64,000 nucleotides of DNA from an uncultured Erythrobacter sp. (GCA_947500645.1 CANMSD010000001.1:806001-870000); one strand, 5' to 3'. Positions 10,278-19,582 are shown, numbered from the stretch's first letter. The notes: a model not told the origin generated them from the letters alone. Made by a program: numbers and translations.

Positions 10278-10982
10278 TTACTGCTGGTTGGGTTCGACCG
10301 ACTCAAGTGGCGCGTTCAGAGCGTCGGCTGTTATGGTTTCTTCCACCACAGGAGCAGGCGGTGCCGGTTTGGGCTTGTTATCGCTGGCGAGCGAGGCCTG
10401 CAAAATGCGGGTCGGGTCGGTCGGCGGTTCGCCCCGGTTGATCGCGTCGACAGCGGCAATGTTGTCAATCACGCGGCCAAGATTTGTGTAGCGTTTGTCC
10501 AGGCTGAAGCGCGGATAGAACACGATGAAGAACTGGCTGTTGGCGCTGTCTTCGGAAGTAGCGCGGGCCATCGATACGGTACCCCGCACATGCGGCATGG
10601 GGTTGAATTCCGCAGCAAGGTCGGGAAGCTCCGAGCCACCCTGCCCCGTGCCGGTCGGATCACCGCCCTGGGCCATAAAGCCCTCGATCACACGGTGAAA
10701 AATGATGCCGTCGTAAAAGCCCTGTCGGGTCAGCGTCTTAATCCGCTCGACATGACTTGGTGCCCAATCCGGCTTGAGGCGGATCGCCACGCGCTCTCCG
10801 TTGGAGAGATCGAGCAGCCAGACATTCTCAAGGTCTTCGGCAACATTGTAATTGATCGGCGTGTAGATTGTGCGTTCTGTGGCCGCTGGCGCATCTTCGT
10901 CGCTATCCTGCGCGAGGATCGCCTGCGGTGCAGCCAGAAGCGCGAGCGAAGCCGCCGCACCGAGTACTTTATGAAAAATCAT
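10278..10982 (-). CDS. Periplasmic cyclophilin-type peptidyl-prolyl isomerase
   Basis: 234-aa cyclophilin with an export signal (MIFHKVLGAAASLALLAAPQAILAQ). Cyclophilin core features are FYDGIIFHRVIEGFMAQGGDPTGTG, SEDSANSQFFIVF and LGRVIDNIAAVDAI. The Trp of the classical cyclosporin site is not obvious, as in other bacterial PpiA. The C-terminus adds a Pro/Glu-rich tail after ~residue 205. The ATG at 10982 gives the best signal peptide; a GTG lies 9 bases upstream. It likely assists periplasmic protein folding. Probably co-transcribed with queA. Confidence 0.9.
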   Translation of the reverse strand: MIFHKVLGAAASLALLAAPQAILAQDSDEDAPAATERTIYTPINYNVAEDLENVWLLDLSNGERVAIRLKPDWAPSHVERIKTLTRQGFYDGIIFHRVIEGFMAQGGDPTGTGQGGSELPDLAAEFNPMPHVRGTVSMARATSEDSANSQFFIVFYPRFSLDKRYTNLGRVIDNIAAVDAINRGEPPTDPTRILQASLASDNKPKPAPPAPVVEETITADALNAPLESVEPNQQ

Positions 10983-11106
10983 TGAGTTCACTATTATCCG
11001 AGCAATTCATGCATTGCGGCGGGGTTTAACGACGCATGGCTGACACTTCAATGAATGAGTGCGCCCCCATCGACAGATACGCTCGGCTCAGCGCGTCCGC
11101 GCTATC

Positions 11107-11619
11107 TCAATAATCGCCTTTGCGGCCGATTTCTGCGACCCGCGCGTTCACCTCGTCGCACACGTCCACACTGACAAATGGGGTTATGTCGCCGCCATAA
11201 AGCGCAATTTCCTTGACCAGCTTGCTCGCAATGGGTTGCAGGGAGACGTCGGCCATCAAGAACACCGTCTCGATATCGTCATCGAGCTGCTGGTTCATCC
11301 CGGCCATCTGATATTCGTATTCAAAGTCCGCCACGGCGCGTAAACCGCGAATAATGACATTGGCACCCTGTTTGTGAGCAAATTTCACAAGCAACGCGTT
11401 GAAGCCAACTACCTCGACGTTGTCGATGCCGAGGTTGTCCACCTCGCGTTCGACCATCGCAAAGCGCTCTTCCGTCGAGAACATCGGATTCTTCGACGGG
11501 TTGGTGGTGACGCCGATAATCAGCTTGTCGACCAGCTTCGACCCGCGCCGAATGATATCGGCATGGCCCAATGTGATCGGATCGAAAGTGCCGGGATAGA
11601 TCCCCACGCGCTCGCTCAT
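11107..11619 (-). CDS. coaD: Phosphopantetheine adenylyltransferase
   Basis: 170-aa nucleotidyltransferase that adenylates 4'-phosphopantetheine, the penultimate step of CoA synthesis. It starts SERVGIYPGTFDPITLGH with the T/HxGH adenylyl-binding motif, then has IIRGLRAVADFEYEYQMAGMN (substrate site) and the ISS/ISSK-like C-terminal IASKLVKEIALYGG. Normal length. The ATG at 11619 overlaps the stop of the upstream lipoprotein (ATGA), so the long N-terminal extension of the open frame is not translated. Confidence 0.96.
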   Translation of the reverse strand: MSERVGIYPGTFDPITLGHADIIRRGSKLVDKLIIGVTTNPSKNPMFSTEERFAMVEREVDNLGIDNVEVVGFNALLVKFAHKQGANVIIRGLRAVADFEYEYQMAGMNQQLDDDIETVFLMADVSLQPIASKLVKEIALYGGDITPFVSVDVCDEVNARVAEIGRKGDY

Positions 11620-12041
11620 TGCTGCTCCCTCTCCCATTGCAGCGTGCTGTCCTCGGATATGGTCAGCAATTCGCTGTAGCCCCCTTCGTGAATTTTGCGA
11701 AATTCGCCGGGTTTGTCTTCGCTGTAGCCGCGAGCCAGCGCGGCCTCTTTCACTTCGGTCAGACATGCTTCGCTGGCATCAAAGGCGGTCAAATGGGCGA
11801 AGCCTGCCGCCTGCTGCTTGTACATTGAGCCGATTGGCTTGAGATCGCCGCAACCGGCCAGTTCGAAAGCCTCGCGAATACAGGTGATTTCCCCTGCCTC
11901 GGTGCGCTCGCAAGTGGGGCGTTTGACCTCGGATTGCATGGCTTTTGGCTGATCGATCGTTTGCTCAGCAGGCGCATCAGCGCCGCATGCGCTCAGCGCC
12001 ATCGCTGCTCCCGCAATCAACACGAAGGAATGCAGTCTCAA
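11616..12041 (-). CDS. Putative lipoprotein, unknown
   Basis: 141-aa protein with a lipobox (AMALSAC, Cys at residue 19), so probably lipid-anchored after export. The mature part contains several Cys (TCERTEAGEITCIREAF, LAGCGDLKP, SEACLTEV) that could form disulphides. The start appears to be TTG at 12041, overlapping the ispA stop as TTGA, with GAG upstream. No family recognised. It sits between ispA and coaD with overlaps on both sides, so it is surely in the same transcript. Confidence 0.7.
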   Translation of the reverse strand: MRLHSFVLIAGAAMALSACGADAPAEQTIDQPKAMQSEVKRPTCERTEAGEITCIREAFELAGCGDLKPIGSMYKQQAAGFAHLTAFDASEACLTEVKEAALARGYSEDKPGEFRKIHEGGYSELLTISEDSTLQWEREQQ

Positions 12042-12949
12042 CGATCGCGCTCGACGATAAAGCGGGCCAATGCGCGCAGCATCGCCGCATCTTCGCCATA
12101 GGTTGCCAGGTGGCCAACGGCCTGCTCGACCAGCGCATTCGCCTGTTCGCGGGCCTTGTCCGCGCCCATGAGGGTTACAAAAGTCTGCTTCCCCTGCTCC
12201 TCATCCTTACGCAGCGCCTTGCCCGCCTTGGCCTCATCACCGCTGACGTCGAGCAGGTCGTCTGCAATCTGGAACGCCAGGCCGATATCGCGCGAATAGG
12301 CCCGCAAATGCGCGCGCCCTTCTGGCGGAGCCTTGCCCAGGATGGCGCCCATTTCGACCGATGCGGCCAACAAGGCCCCGGTCTTCAGTTGCTGAAGGCG
12401 GGTGATCGAGTGAAGATCGTATTCGACCCCCTCATCATCGGCGACCATGTCCATCATCTGGCCGCCAGCCATTCCATTCATCCCGCTCGCCTTTCCCAGT
12501 GTCAGCATCAACTCGCTGCGGGTAAAGGGATCTGAGCTGGTCTCGTCATCGGCGAGAATTTCGAAGGCCAAAGCGTGCAGCGCATCGCCAGCCAGAACGG
12601 CGGTCGCATCGTCGAAGGTCTTGTGCACAGTCGGCTTGCCATGACGCAGGTCGTCATCATCCATGCACGGCAAATCATCGTGGATCAGCGAATAGACGTG
12701 AATCGCCTCCACGGCGCAGGCTGCTCGTAAGGCCGCGGTACGATCAACGCCGAACAGCTCCGCCGTGCTCACGAGCAGCAGCGGGCGCACTCGCTTCCCT
12801 CCTCCAATCGCGGCGTAGCGCATCGCTTCAACCAGCCGGGCGCGTGTATCCTTCGGCACCGGTAGAAACGCATCGAACACCGAATCCACTTCGCGCTGGA
12901 CGCGCTCTAATCCTTCGGCGAGCAGATCGTTATCCTGCGCGACTTCCAT
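12038..12949 (-). CDS. ispA: Farnesyl diphosphate synthase (polyprenyl synthetase)
   Basis: 303-aa trans-prenyltransferase that condenses IPP with DMAPP/GPP to make farnesyl diphosphate. The first Asp-rich motif is DDLPCMDDDDLRHG and the second is AFQIADDLLDVSGD. GGKRVRPLL precedes, and KLLRPM-type length and the LQQLKTGALL lid match IspA. Residues around the first motif favour FPP-length product. The ATG at 12949 fits the family N-terminus and lies 4 bases after xseB; earlier in-frame starts run through xseB. In several bacteria xseB-ispA-dxs cluster; dxs is not here. Confidence 0.93.
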   Translation of the reverse strand: MEVAQDNDLLAEGLERVQREVDSVFDAFLPVPKDTRARLVEAMRYAAIGGGKRVRPLLLVSTAELFGVDRTAALRAACAVEAIHVYSLIHDDLPCMDDDDLRHGKPTVHKTFDDATAVLAGDALHALAFEILADDETSSDPFTRSELMLTLGKASGMNGMAGGQMMDMVADDEGVEYDLHSITRLQQLKTGALLAASVEMGAILGKAPPEGRAHLRAYSRDIGLAFQIADDLLDVSGDEAKAGKALRKDEEQGKQTFVTLMGADKAREQANALVEQAVGHLATYGEDAAMLRALARFIVERDR

Positions 12950-12953
12950 CGCT

Positions 12954-13250
12954 CTACTGGTCCGCGTCGAGTGGCTGTGTGCCGGACGCAGTGCCATCGC
13001 GAGTGGTGACGATTTTCTCAATCCGCGCCTGCGCCGAATCCAACCGCTTTTGGCAGGCCTCGCGCAATTTCTCGCCGCGCTCATAAAGCTCGATCGACTC
13101 GTCGAGCGGAACATCGCCGCGCTCCAATTGCTGCACGATTGCCTCGAGCGCGCTGAGCGCCTGCTCGAAACTCATCTGCGAGATATCCGCCGAAGTCTGA
13201 CTAGTCTGTCCCTCGCGGGAACCATTACCCTCATCCATACGTCGGAGCAT
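12954..13250 (-). CDS. xseB: Exodeoxyribonuclease VII small subunit
   Basis: 98-aa small subunit of ExoVII. The family domain runs from about residue 26: SFEQALSALEAIVQQLERGDVPLDESIELYERG in the sequence covers the two helices that bind XseA. Ser/Thr-rich and Asp-rich tails flank it. Two ATG starts are possible (13250 and 13238) and neither has a clear ribosome site. It heads the minus-strand run that continues with ispA, a common pairing. Confidence 0.93.
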   Translation of the reverse strand: MLRRMDEGNGSREGQTSQTSADISQMSFEQALSALEAIVQQLERGDVPLDESIELYERGEKLREACQKRLDSAQARIEKIVTTRDGTASGTQPLDADQ

Positions 13251-13301
13251 TGACCGTGCAGACGCGCCCGGTCAAGGCTGCGCTCGAACGGGGAATCTCA
13301 A

Positions 13302-13703
13302 ATGAAGTGGATCATTGCATACGTATCGGCCGCCATCGCTTTTGGCGTGCTCGATTCAATGTGGCTGCGTTGGGCCGGACCCAACCTTTACCAGCCCGTT
13401 ATCGGCGAGATCATGGCGGAAAATTTCCGCGTGGGCGCGGCGGCTGCGTTCTACTTCATCTACCTCGCCGGAATGATGTGGTTCGCGGTCAAACCTGGTC
13501 TCGAAAGCGGCAATGTAATGACTGCCGTGCTGAACGGAGCGCTGCTCGGCGCGCTTTGCTATGCGACCTTCGATCTAACCAGCCAGGCCGTGTTCAAGGT
13601 GTGGGCAACGCACATTTCTGTCGCCGATATTATGTGGGGAGCGTTTGCAACTGCGACCACGAGCGGTATTGCCACCTGGGTTACGCTGAAATTCACCAGC
13701 TGA
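13302..13703 (+). CDS. DUF2177 family membrane protein
   Basis: 133-aa polytopic membrane protein with four hydrophobic helices. The N-terminal AFGVLDSMWLRWAGPNLYQP and the mid-protein GALLGALCYATFDLTSQAV are typical of DUF2177. Function of the family is unknown to me. GGGGA lies just upstream of the ATG. It is transcribed divergently from xseB, and the next membrane gene follows 22 bases later. Confidence 0.85.
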   Translation: MKWIIAYVSAAIAFGVLDSMWLRWAGPNLYQPVIGEIMAENFRVGAAAAFYFIYLAGMMWFAVKPGLESGNVMTAVLNGALLGALCYATFDLTSQAVFKVWATHISVADIMWGAFATATTSGIATWVTLKFTS

Positions 13704-13725
13704 TCGGGCTTTAAAGGGGGCACCT

Positions 13726-14400
13726 TTGTTTATCGGTCACTTTGCACCGGCGCTTGCCGCTGCCGCCATTTCCCCGCGCGCGCCGCGGCTCGGCACGCTG
13801 TTCGTCGCTGCGCAGCTGGTCGATTGGGGTTTCTTTGCGCTGGCCATGCTGGGCGTGGAAAAGATGCGCGTCGATCCGGATGCGACCGTGATGGTGCCGT
13901 TCGATCTTTACCACATGCCTTACACGCATTCCTTGTTGGGCACGGCGGTATGGGCTGCCGCCTTTGCGCTGATCGTGTTGATCTGGCAGCGCAATTTCTT
14001 CGGCGGAGTTCTCGCAGGGCTGGTCGTGCTGTCGCATTGGGTACTGGACTGGCTGACCCATGCGCCGGACCTGACGATTGCCGGTGGGCCGGAAACATAC
14101 GGGCTTGGCCTGTGGAACTATCCGCAGGTCGCCATGCCGCTGGAGCTGTTGATCACGATTGGCGCATTCATGCTTTACGTGCGGCGAACACGCGGTCCGA
14201 TCGGTCCGCCGCTGGTTCTGTTAGGACTCATGCTCGGTCTCCAAGCAATAAACTGGTTTGGCCCGCATCCGATCGAGGCGGGTACGTTCCTCTACGTTCA
14301 GGCCCTCGTGGCCTTTGCGGTCCTCACCGGATTTGCATGGTGGGTCGGGCAAAATCGGTGGTATATCCGACGCGGCGGCTTGGCGGCCCCCAGCGAGTGA
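13726..14400 (+). CDS. Polytopic membrane protein, metal-dependent-hydrolase-like (YbcI/DUF457 type)
   Basis: 224-aa protein with about six membrane helices and conserved His/Asp residues near them: MFIGHFAPALAA, VDWGFF, HMPYTHSLLGT and LSHWVLDWLTHAPD. This His-Asp pattern is like the inner-membrane YbcI/YdjM 'metal-dependent hydrolase' group, although no catalytic role is proven for it. The start is TTG at 13726 with AAAGGGGG upstream. Forms a unit with the preceding DUF2177 gene and is followed 15 bases later by purL. Confidence 0.7.
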   Translation: MFIGHFAPALAAAAISPRAPRLGTLFVAAQLVDWGFFALAMLGVEKMRVDPDATVMVPFDLYHMPYTHSLLGTAVWAAAFALIVLIWQRNFFGGVLAGLVVLSHWVLDWLTHAPDLTIAGGPETYGLGLWNYPQVAMPLELLITIGAFMLYVRRTRGPIGPPLVLLGLMLGLQAINWFGPHPIEAGTFLYVQALVAFAVLTGFAWWVGQNRWYIRRGGLAAPSE

Positions 14401-14415
14401 ATTACAGGCCGGTGC

Positions 14416-16689
14416 ATGAGCGATTCATCACCAGCCATCACGCCCGAAATTGTCGAACAGCACGGCTTTTCGCCCGAAGAATATGAGCAGGTGCTCAAAT
14501 CTCTGGGCCGCGAGCCGAATATGGTCGAGCTCGGCATCTTTTCGGTCATGTGGTCGGAGCATTGCAGCTATAAAAGCTCACGCCTCCACCTGAAGAAGCT
14601 GCCGACCGAAGCGCCGTGGGTGATCTGCGGCCCGGGCGAGAATGCGGGCGTGATCGATATCGGCGATGGTCAGGCCGCGATCTTCAAGATGGAGAGCCAC
14701 AACCACCCATCCTACATCGAGCCCTACCAGGGCGCGGCGACTGGCGTTGGTGGCATCTTGCGCGATGTCTTCACCATGGGTGCGCGCCCGGTGGCAAATG
14801 CAAACGCGCTGCGCTTTGGACGGCCAGAGCATCCTAAGATGCAGCATCTGGTAAAAGGCGTGGTCGCGGGCATCGGCGGATACGGCAATTGCGTCGGCGT
14901 TCCGACTGTATGCGGAGAAACCAATTTCCACCCCGCTTATGACGGCAATATCCTCGTCAACGCGATGACCGTTGGCGTCGCCGATACGGACAAGATTTTC
15001 TACTCGGCGGCCACCGGCGTGGGCAATCCGATCGTCTATGTCGGGTCAAAGACCGGGCGCGACGGCATTCACGGCGCGACCATGGCCAGCGCAGACTTTG
15101 AGGAAGACGCCGAGGCCAAACGACCGACCGTGCAGGTTGGCGATCCCTTCACGGAAAAGCTGCTGATCGAGGCCTGCCTGGAGCTGATGGCGACAGACGC
15201 CATCGTCGCGATCCAGGATATGGGCGCGGCGGGCCTCACCTCCTCCAGCGTGGAAATGGCGACCAATGGCAAGGCGGGCATCCGCCTCAACATGGACATG
15301 GTCCCCTGCCGTGAAGAGAGCATGACGCCTTACGAAATGATGCTGAGCGAGAGCCAGGAGCGGATGCTCATGGTGCTGAAGCCCGGCAAGGAAGAGATGG
15401 CGGCCGAGATATTCGAGAAGTGGGAGCTGGACTTTGCCGTGATCGGTGAGGTTACCGACACAAGGCACATGGTGCTGGAGTGGAACGGCGAAGTGGTGTG
15501 CGACATTCCGCTCGGACCGCTCGCCGCGGATGCGCCCGAATATGACCGCCCCTATCTCTCGAAAGAGGAATATAAGGCTTGGGCGCAAGTCAAACCGCTC
15601 GAGGATGTGCCGGAGAGCACCGACATCGGCGCGGACCTGCTTAAGCTGATGGCCTCGCCCAACCTCGCCTCGCGCCGCTGGATTTCCGAGCAATATGACA
15701 GCCAGGTGATGGGTGACACGCTGCAAACGGGCGGCGATGCGGGCGTTGTACGCGTGCATGGCACGAAAAAGGCGCTGGCGATCACCACCGATTGCACACC
15801 GCGCTATGTCTATGCCGACCCGTATGAAGGCGGCAAACAAGCGATCGCTGAGGCGTATCGCAACCTATGCGCCGTCGGCGCGCGGCCACTCGCTGTGACC
15901 AATTGCCTGAACTTCGCAAACCCGCAGCGCCCCGAGATTATGGCGCAGTTCGTTCACGCACTGGAAGGTATGGGCGATGCCTGCCGCGCGCTCGACTTCC
16001 CGATCGTGAGTGGGAATGTGTCTCTGTACAATGAGAGCAAGGCGACCGGAGGTGGCAGCGCGATCCTACCCACCCCCGCGATTGGCGGTGTCGGCATTAT
16101 CGATGATTATTCGAAGATGATGACGATGGGGTTCAAGAAGGAGGGGGATTACATCTTACTAATCGAACCCGATTGTGAGTTGGATATAGGTCTCGGGTTA
16201 GGTCAGTCTCTTTGGCTACAACAGTCCATGGATAGCGGCAGGACTACGTTGTCGCCCGCGACTGACTTGGCCGCAGAGCGCACTGCTGGAAATTTCGTAA
16301 GGCGGCTCATTGAAGAGGGACTGGTAAACGCCGTTCATGACGTCTCGGATGGAGGTGTGGCCGTTGCGTTAGCCGAAATGGCAATTGCAAGTCGTTTAGG
16401 GGCAGATGTGACCTTGGGGGGGCATGCAACCTCGGATGCATTCGGCGAGTGGCAAGGGCGATACTTGCTTACGGCAAAAATGAATGATGAGCAGGAATTC
16501 GATCTAGAGCATCATTTACCGTCCGATCTAAGGATGCGAGTCATGGGTCGCGTAGGGGGTGACAATCTACGATTTTGGACGCGTGAACCAATCGAGAAAG
16601 AATGGGACGTTAAAGACGACTGGAGTGTCCCCCTCGCCGACCTCCGCGAAGCGCATGCCAGTTTCTTCCGCGACTGGATGGAGGGGTGA
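14416..16689 (+). CDS. purL: Phosphoribosylformylglycinamidine synthase subunit PurL (mosaic codon use at 3' end)
   Basis: 757-aa ATP-dependent FGAM synthase subunit of purine synthesis (small-PurL system with PurS and PurQ, not in the window). Features: [11 protein letters not shown] near the start, [36 protein letters not shown] and, in the C-terminal half, [10 protein letters not shown] and AVHDVSDGG. The frame is intact. From about 16135 to 16620 codon use changes sharply: TTA, CTA, AGG, CGA and GGG codons, rare in the rest of the gene, become frequent, then normal use resumes for the last ~20 codons. The protein remains family-like there, so replacement by homologous DNA from a different lineage is likely. 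A REP-like repeat follows the stop. Confidence 0.97.
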   Translation: MSDSSPAITPEIVEQHGFSPEEYEQVLKSLGREPNMVELGIFSVMWSEHCSYKSSRLHLKKLPTEAPWVICGPGENAGVIDIGDGQAAIFKMESHNHPSYIEPYQGAATGVGGILRDVFTMGARPVANANALRFGRPEHPKMQHLVKGVVAGIGGYGNCVGVPTVCGETNFHPAYDGNILVNAMTVGVADTDKIFYSAATGVGNPIVYVGSKTGRDGIHGATMASADFEEDAEAKRPTVQVGDPFTEKLLIEACLELMATDAIVAIQDMGAAGLTSSSVEMATNGKAGIRLNMDMVPCREESMTPYEMMLSESQERMLMVLKPGKEEMAAEIFEKWELDFAVIGEVTDTRHMVLEWNGEVVCDIPLGPLAADAPEYDRPYLSKEEYKAWAQVKPLEDVPESTDIGADLLKLMASPNLASRRWISEQYDSQVMGDTLQTGGDAGVVRVHGTKKALAITTDCTPRYVYADPYEGGKQAIAEAYRNLCAVGARPLAVTNCLNFANPQRPEIMAQFVHALEGMGDACRALDFPIVSGNVSLYNESKATGGGSAILPTPAIGGVGIIDDYSKMMTMGFKKEGDYILLIEPDCELDIGLGLGQSLWLQQSMDSGRTTLSPATDLAAERTAGNFVRRLIEEGLVNAVHDVSDGGVAVALAEMAIASRLGADVTLGGHATSDAFGEWQGRYLLTAKMNDEQEFDLEHHLPSDLRMRVMGRVGGDNLRFWTREPIEKEWDVKDDWSVPLADLREAHASFFRDWMEG

Positions 16690-16694
16690 TAGCC

Positions 16695-16786
16695 AAAGCC
16701 CGTTCATGCTGAGCTTGTCGAAGTACGAACGGGCGGCTTGCGCAGATACTCGCCCTTCGACAGGCTCAGGACGAGCGGGTTTGTGA
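16695..16786. repeat. REP-like imperfect inverted repeat
   Basis: Two facing arms, CCCGTTCATGCTGAGC-TTGTCGAAG (from about 16700) and CTTCGACAGGCTC-AGGACGAGCGGG (to about 16779), form a long imperfect hairpin. The GAGCTTGTCGAAG / CTTCGACAGGCTC core is the widespread intergenic repeat of sphingomonads and relatives, from memory. It separates purL from the next small gene and may act as terminator or mRNA stabiliser. Confidence 0.8.
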
Positions 16787-16787
16787 A

Positions 16788-17120
16788 TTGGACCTCCTCC
16801 AGCCCATCTTGCATTACGGCGGGCATTGGCTCGTCCCGTTCGCAATGGGCTGGCTGATCTGGCGCGAGAATTGGCTGCGCGCAGGGCTTGTGATCGCCAG
16901 CGCAAACCTGATCGATCTCGACCATCTGCTGGCCGATCCGATTTTTGATCCGAACCGCTGCAGCATCGGTTTTCACTATCTGCACGGCTGGGTCGGCGCG
17001 GGGCTTTACGCCGTTATGATCGCTTTACCCAAAGTGCCGTGGTGGGTCCGCGCGCTCGGTATTGGCGCCTTGTGGCATCTCGCGGTCGACTATGGCGATT
17101 GTATGATGCAAATGTGGTGA
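16788..17120 (+). CDS. Small membrane protein, DUF6122-like
   Basis: 110-aa protein with three to four hydrophobic helices and a conserved central motif NLIDLDHLLADPIFDPNRC followed by GFHYLHG, and a later WHLAVDYGDC. These Asp/His residues near membrane ends recall the DUF6122 family and, distantly, the same fold as the YbcI-like protein at 13726. Start taken as TTG at 16788, directly after the REP-like repeat, with no good ribosome site; the real start might be a little downstream. Function unknown. Confidence 0.65.
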   Translation: MDLLQPILHYGGHWLVPFAMGWLIWRENWLRAGLVIASANLIDLDHLLADPIFDPNRCSIGFHYLHGWVGAGLYAVMIALPKVPWWVRALGIGALWHLAVDYGDCMMQMW

Positions 17121-17121
17121 C

Positions 17122-17529
17122 ATGACCGCTGGATACTCGGGAACACCGCTCGCCAAGAAGCTCAACCTGCGCGATGGCCAAGTGTGCTGGTTCGACGGCA
17201 TGCCCGAAAGCATCATGGATGAGATCGACGAATACGCGCTCGAACTGCGCTTTGTCGCCGATCCGGCTGACGGCGTGGACGCAGCTCACATCTTCGTCAC
17301 CGAGGAAGCTGATCTGACGAGCAAACTCGCACGGTTACGCCAGCAGATCGCAAAGGGCGGTCAGGTCTGGGTGAGTTGGCCGAAGAAAGGGTCAGGCCGC
17401 GAAACTGCGCTCGATCAAGCCGCCGTCCAACGCGCCGGGCTGGCGGCAGGCTTTGTCGATACCAAGAAATGCGCTGTGGATCAGACCTGGTCCGGTCTCA
17501 AATTCGTGATTCCGAAAGCGGATCGATGA
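17122..17529 (+). CDS. DUF3052 family protein
   Basis: 135-aa soluble protein. It starts TAGYSGTPLAKKLNLRDG, the typical opening of DUF3052, and has IFVTEEADL, WVSWPKKGSG and the end VDQTWSGLKFVIPK. The family is small, cytoplasmic and uncharacterised. Its stop overlaps the start of the MFS gene (ATGA), so the two are translationally coupled. Confidence 0.8.
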   Translation: MTAGYSGTPLAKKLNLRDGQVCWFDGMPESIMDEIDEYALELRFVADPADGVDAAHIFVTEEADLTSKLARLRQQIAKGGQVWVSWPKKGSGRETALDQAAVQRAGLAAGFVDTKKCAVDQTWSGLKFVIPKADR

Positions 17530-18752
17530 GCGAACGTCCCCAAGCATCGACGTTGTTCTTCGTCGCTTTCGTCGTTTTCATCGACATGGTGGGCATCGGG
17601 CTGATCATCCCGGTTATGCCGAACCTTCTTGAGACGCTGACCGGCGAAAGTGTCGATCGCACAGCGGAGATCGGCGGCTGGCTGCTGTTCGCCTACGCCT
17701 TCATGCAATTCCTGTTCGCGCCCATAGTTGGCGGCCTGTCCGACCGGTATGGCAGGCGCCCCGTCCTGCTAATCACGCTGTTTTTGCTGGGTGTCGATTA
17801 TGCCATCATGGCCTGGGCACCTGACCTTTGGTGGCTGTTCGTCGGACGGTTGCTGTCAGGCATTATGGGCGCAAGCTGGGCTGCGGCCAACAGTTGTGTA
17901 GCCGACGTGGCTACACCAGCGGAGCGCGGAAAATATTTTGGCATTTTGGGCGGCGCTGGCGCAAGCGGGTTCGTGATCGGCCCGGCGGTCGGAGGGATCC
18001 TGGGGAGCTTCGATGAGCGCCTGCCTTTCGTCGCGGCGGCCGTGCTCGCCATATCGGGTGCTGCGCTCGGCTGGTTCGTCCTGAAAGAGACGCTTCCCAC
18101 CGAAAAACGTCGCCGCTTCACCATTGCAAGAGCGAACCCCTTCGGCACGATCATCCAGATGGCAAAGACCCCAATCGTGCTTGGCTTTCTCGGGATCATC
18201 TTCCTTATGCAGCTCGCATCGCAATCGACCTTCTCGGTCTGGGCCTATTACAACGTCCTCGCTTTCGGCTGGGACGAGCTGCAGATTGGCCTCAGCGTGG
18301 CGCTCTACGGTGTTTTGCTTGCCATCGTGCAGGGCGGGCTGACCGGCCCGGCCATTGCCCGCTTCGGTGCGAAAGCGACGTGTCTTGGTGGATTTCTGTT
18401 CGCAATTCCAGCTTACGTCCTGTTCGCGTTTGCCCCGGGCAGCTGGGCCATGATCGTAGGGATCATTCTTGGCAGCTTTGCCGGATTGAGTTTCCCCGCC
18501 ATGCAGCAATTGATGACCGAAAGGATCGCCGATGATGCGCAGGGCGAGTTGCAAGGTGCGATCGCATCGATGATCAGCCTGACCAGCATAGTCGGTCCGA
18601 TCGTGATGACAGGCCTGTTCGGTGCCTATGCCGATGACACCGGCCTGTTCTTCCCTGGTGCGCCGTTCCTATTGTCGGTGGCAATCCTATTCGTTGCGCT
18701 TGGGGTGTTGCGCTGGAATCTCAGGCGAATTGCAGTACCGGTCAGGGCCTAA
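17526..18752 (+). CDS. MFS transporter, tetracycline-resistance-like (DHA1)
   Basis: 408-aa major facilitator protein with 12 predicted membrane helices. The TetA-like features are FVVFIDMVGIGLIIPVMP in helix 1, the loop 2-3 motif GGLSDRYGRRPVLL, and LGGAGASGFVIGPAVGG in helix 5 (antiporter motif C). It probably exports a small drug-like compound with proton exchange; substrate cannot be told. The ATG at 17526 overlaps the DUF3052 stop. It converges with the first coq4 gene, the two stop codons overlapping by 4 bases. Confidence 0.9.
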   Translation: MSERPQASTLFFVAFVVFIDMVGIGLIIPVMPNLLETLTGESVDRTAEIGGWLLFAYAFMQFLFAPIVGGLSDRYGRRPVLLITLFLLGVDYAIMAWAPDLWWLFVGRLLSGIMGASWAAANSCVADVATPAERGKYFGILGGAGASGFVIGPAVGGILGSFDERLPFVAAAVLAISGAALGWFVLKETLPTEKRRRFTIARANPFGTIIQMAKTPIVLGFLGIIFLMQLASQSTFSVWAYYNVLAFGWDELQIGLSVALYGVLLAIVQGGLTGPAIARFGAKATCLGGFLFAIPAYVLFAFAPGSWAMIVGIILGSFAGLSFPAMQQLMTERIADDAQGELQGAIASMISLTSIVGPIVMTGLFGAYADDTGLFFPGAPFLLSVAILFVALGVLRWNLRRIAVPVRA

Positions 18753-19582
18753 GCAGCCTGCGGACCGGAGCCATCGCAACAATTGATCTGCTGCTTCGAC
18801 TCCGACAGGCCCAGATTCTCCGCCATCATGCCTTCGTCTTCGAGGATGCGCAGGCATTCGCGATAGACCACCGGTTTGCCGATATTGAGCCGAGCGCGTG
18901 CAGCATCGATATCCTCGCGCATCACCGCCTCGACATCCATATGTGCGAGCTTCGCAGCTGCCTTGCCCAGTTCGCGACCTTCTCTGATCGCAGCGTAAAG
19001 CGGCGCCTTGGTGCCGCTCACCTTCTTGATCTGGCGCGCCCCGGCATAGGCGATGAACTTCACGCCAAGATTGTGGTTTTGTTCGAAACTGAAGCCGAGC
19101 AGCGCCGCTTCGCCCAGCGCATCGCGACCATAAGTGGTGAGCACATGAAACAGATCGTGCGTATCGCGCAGCCGGTTCACATACCATTCGACCTGATCGG
19201 CCGGTCGCTCTTCACGCGGACGCCAGGCATAGCTTTCCTCGACAAGACCGTTCGCGGTCAGCCCCTCGCGTTTCATAAAACGAATGTAGTGCTGGGCGAC
19301 GCTGTTCTCGTCGCAATCATCCCAGCGCGCATGGTCGTCTAGCATGTCGGCCAACCCAAGCCGATCCTCGCGCTCCATGAAGTTACGCGCGATTGGCGAT
19401 GTCAGAAAAGCCTCAGCCTGTTTTTGGACTTTGCGGCCTTTCAGCGCCTCGATGATATGAAACACCTCTTTGGTGTCTTCCTTATTGGCGACCAGATTGC
19501 GGAAATGGCGTAGCGCTGTGAGCGGGCGAAAACCCGTTAAATCCCGTTCGGGATGAACAAGCGGGAGATCGAGCCATGACAT
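18749..19582 (-). CDS. Coq4 family protein, paralogue 1
   Basis: 277-aa member of the Coq4 family, which supports ubiquinone synthesis (in eukaryotes COQ4 acts on ring C1 modification and scaffolds the COQ complex). The metal motif HDxxH-x11-E is present as HDLFHVLTTYGRDALGE. N-terminal LRHFRNLVANKEDTKEV and C-terminal YRECLRIL resemble the paralogue at 20492. The C-terminus ends with two adjacent Cys (NCCDG). ATG at 19582 has AGGAG at good spacing, so the longer frame is rejected. Transcribed divergently from the nitroreductase. Confidence 0.88.
   Translation of the reverse strand: MSWLDLPLVHPERDLTGFRPLTALRHFRNLVANKEDTKEVFHIIEALKGRKVQKQAEAFLTSPIARNFMEREDRLGLADMLDDHARWDDCDENSVAQHYIRFMKREGLTANGLVEESYAWRPREERPADQVEWYVNRLRDTHDLFHVLTTYGRDALGEAALLGFSFEQNHNLGVKFIAYAGARQIKKVSGTKAPLYAAIREGRELGKAAAKLAHMDVEAVMREDIDAARARLNIGKPVVYRECLRILEDEGMMAENLGLSESKQQINCCDGSGPQAA

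Noticed and set aside
9876..10985. 369-codon plus-strand frame across queA and the PPIase
   Set aside because: Crosses two well-supported minus-strand genes and their spacer; no recognisable domain.
16135..16620. Frameshift or assembly error in purL
   Set aside because: The frame stays open, PurL motifs are in place and normal codon use resumes in frame, so foreign but functional DNA is more likely.
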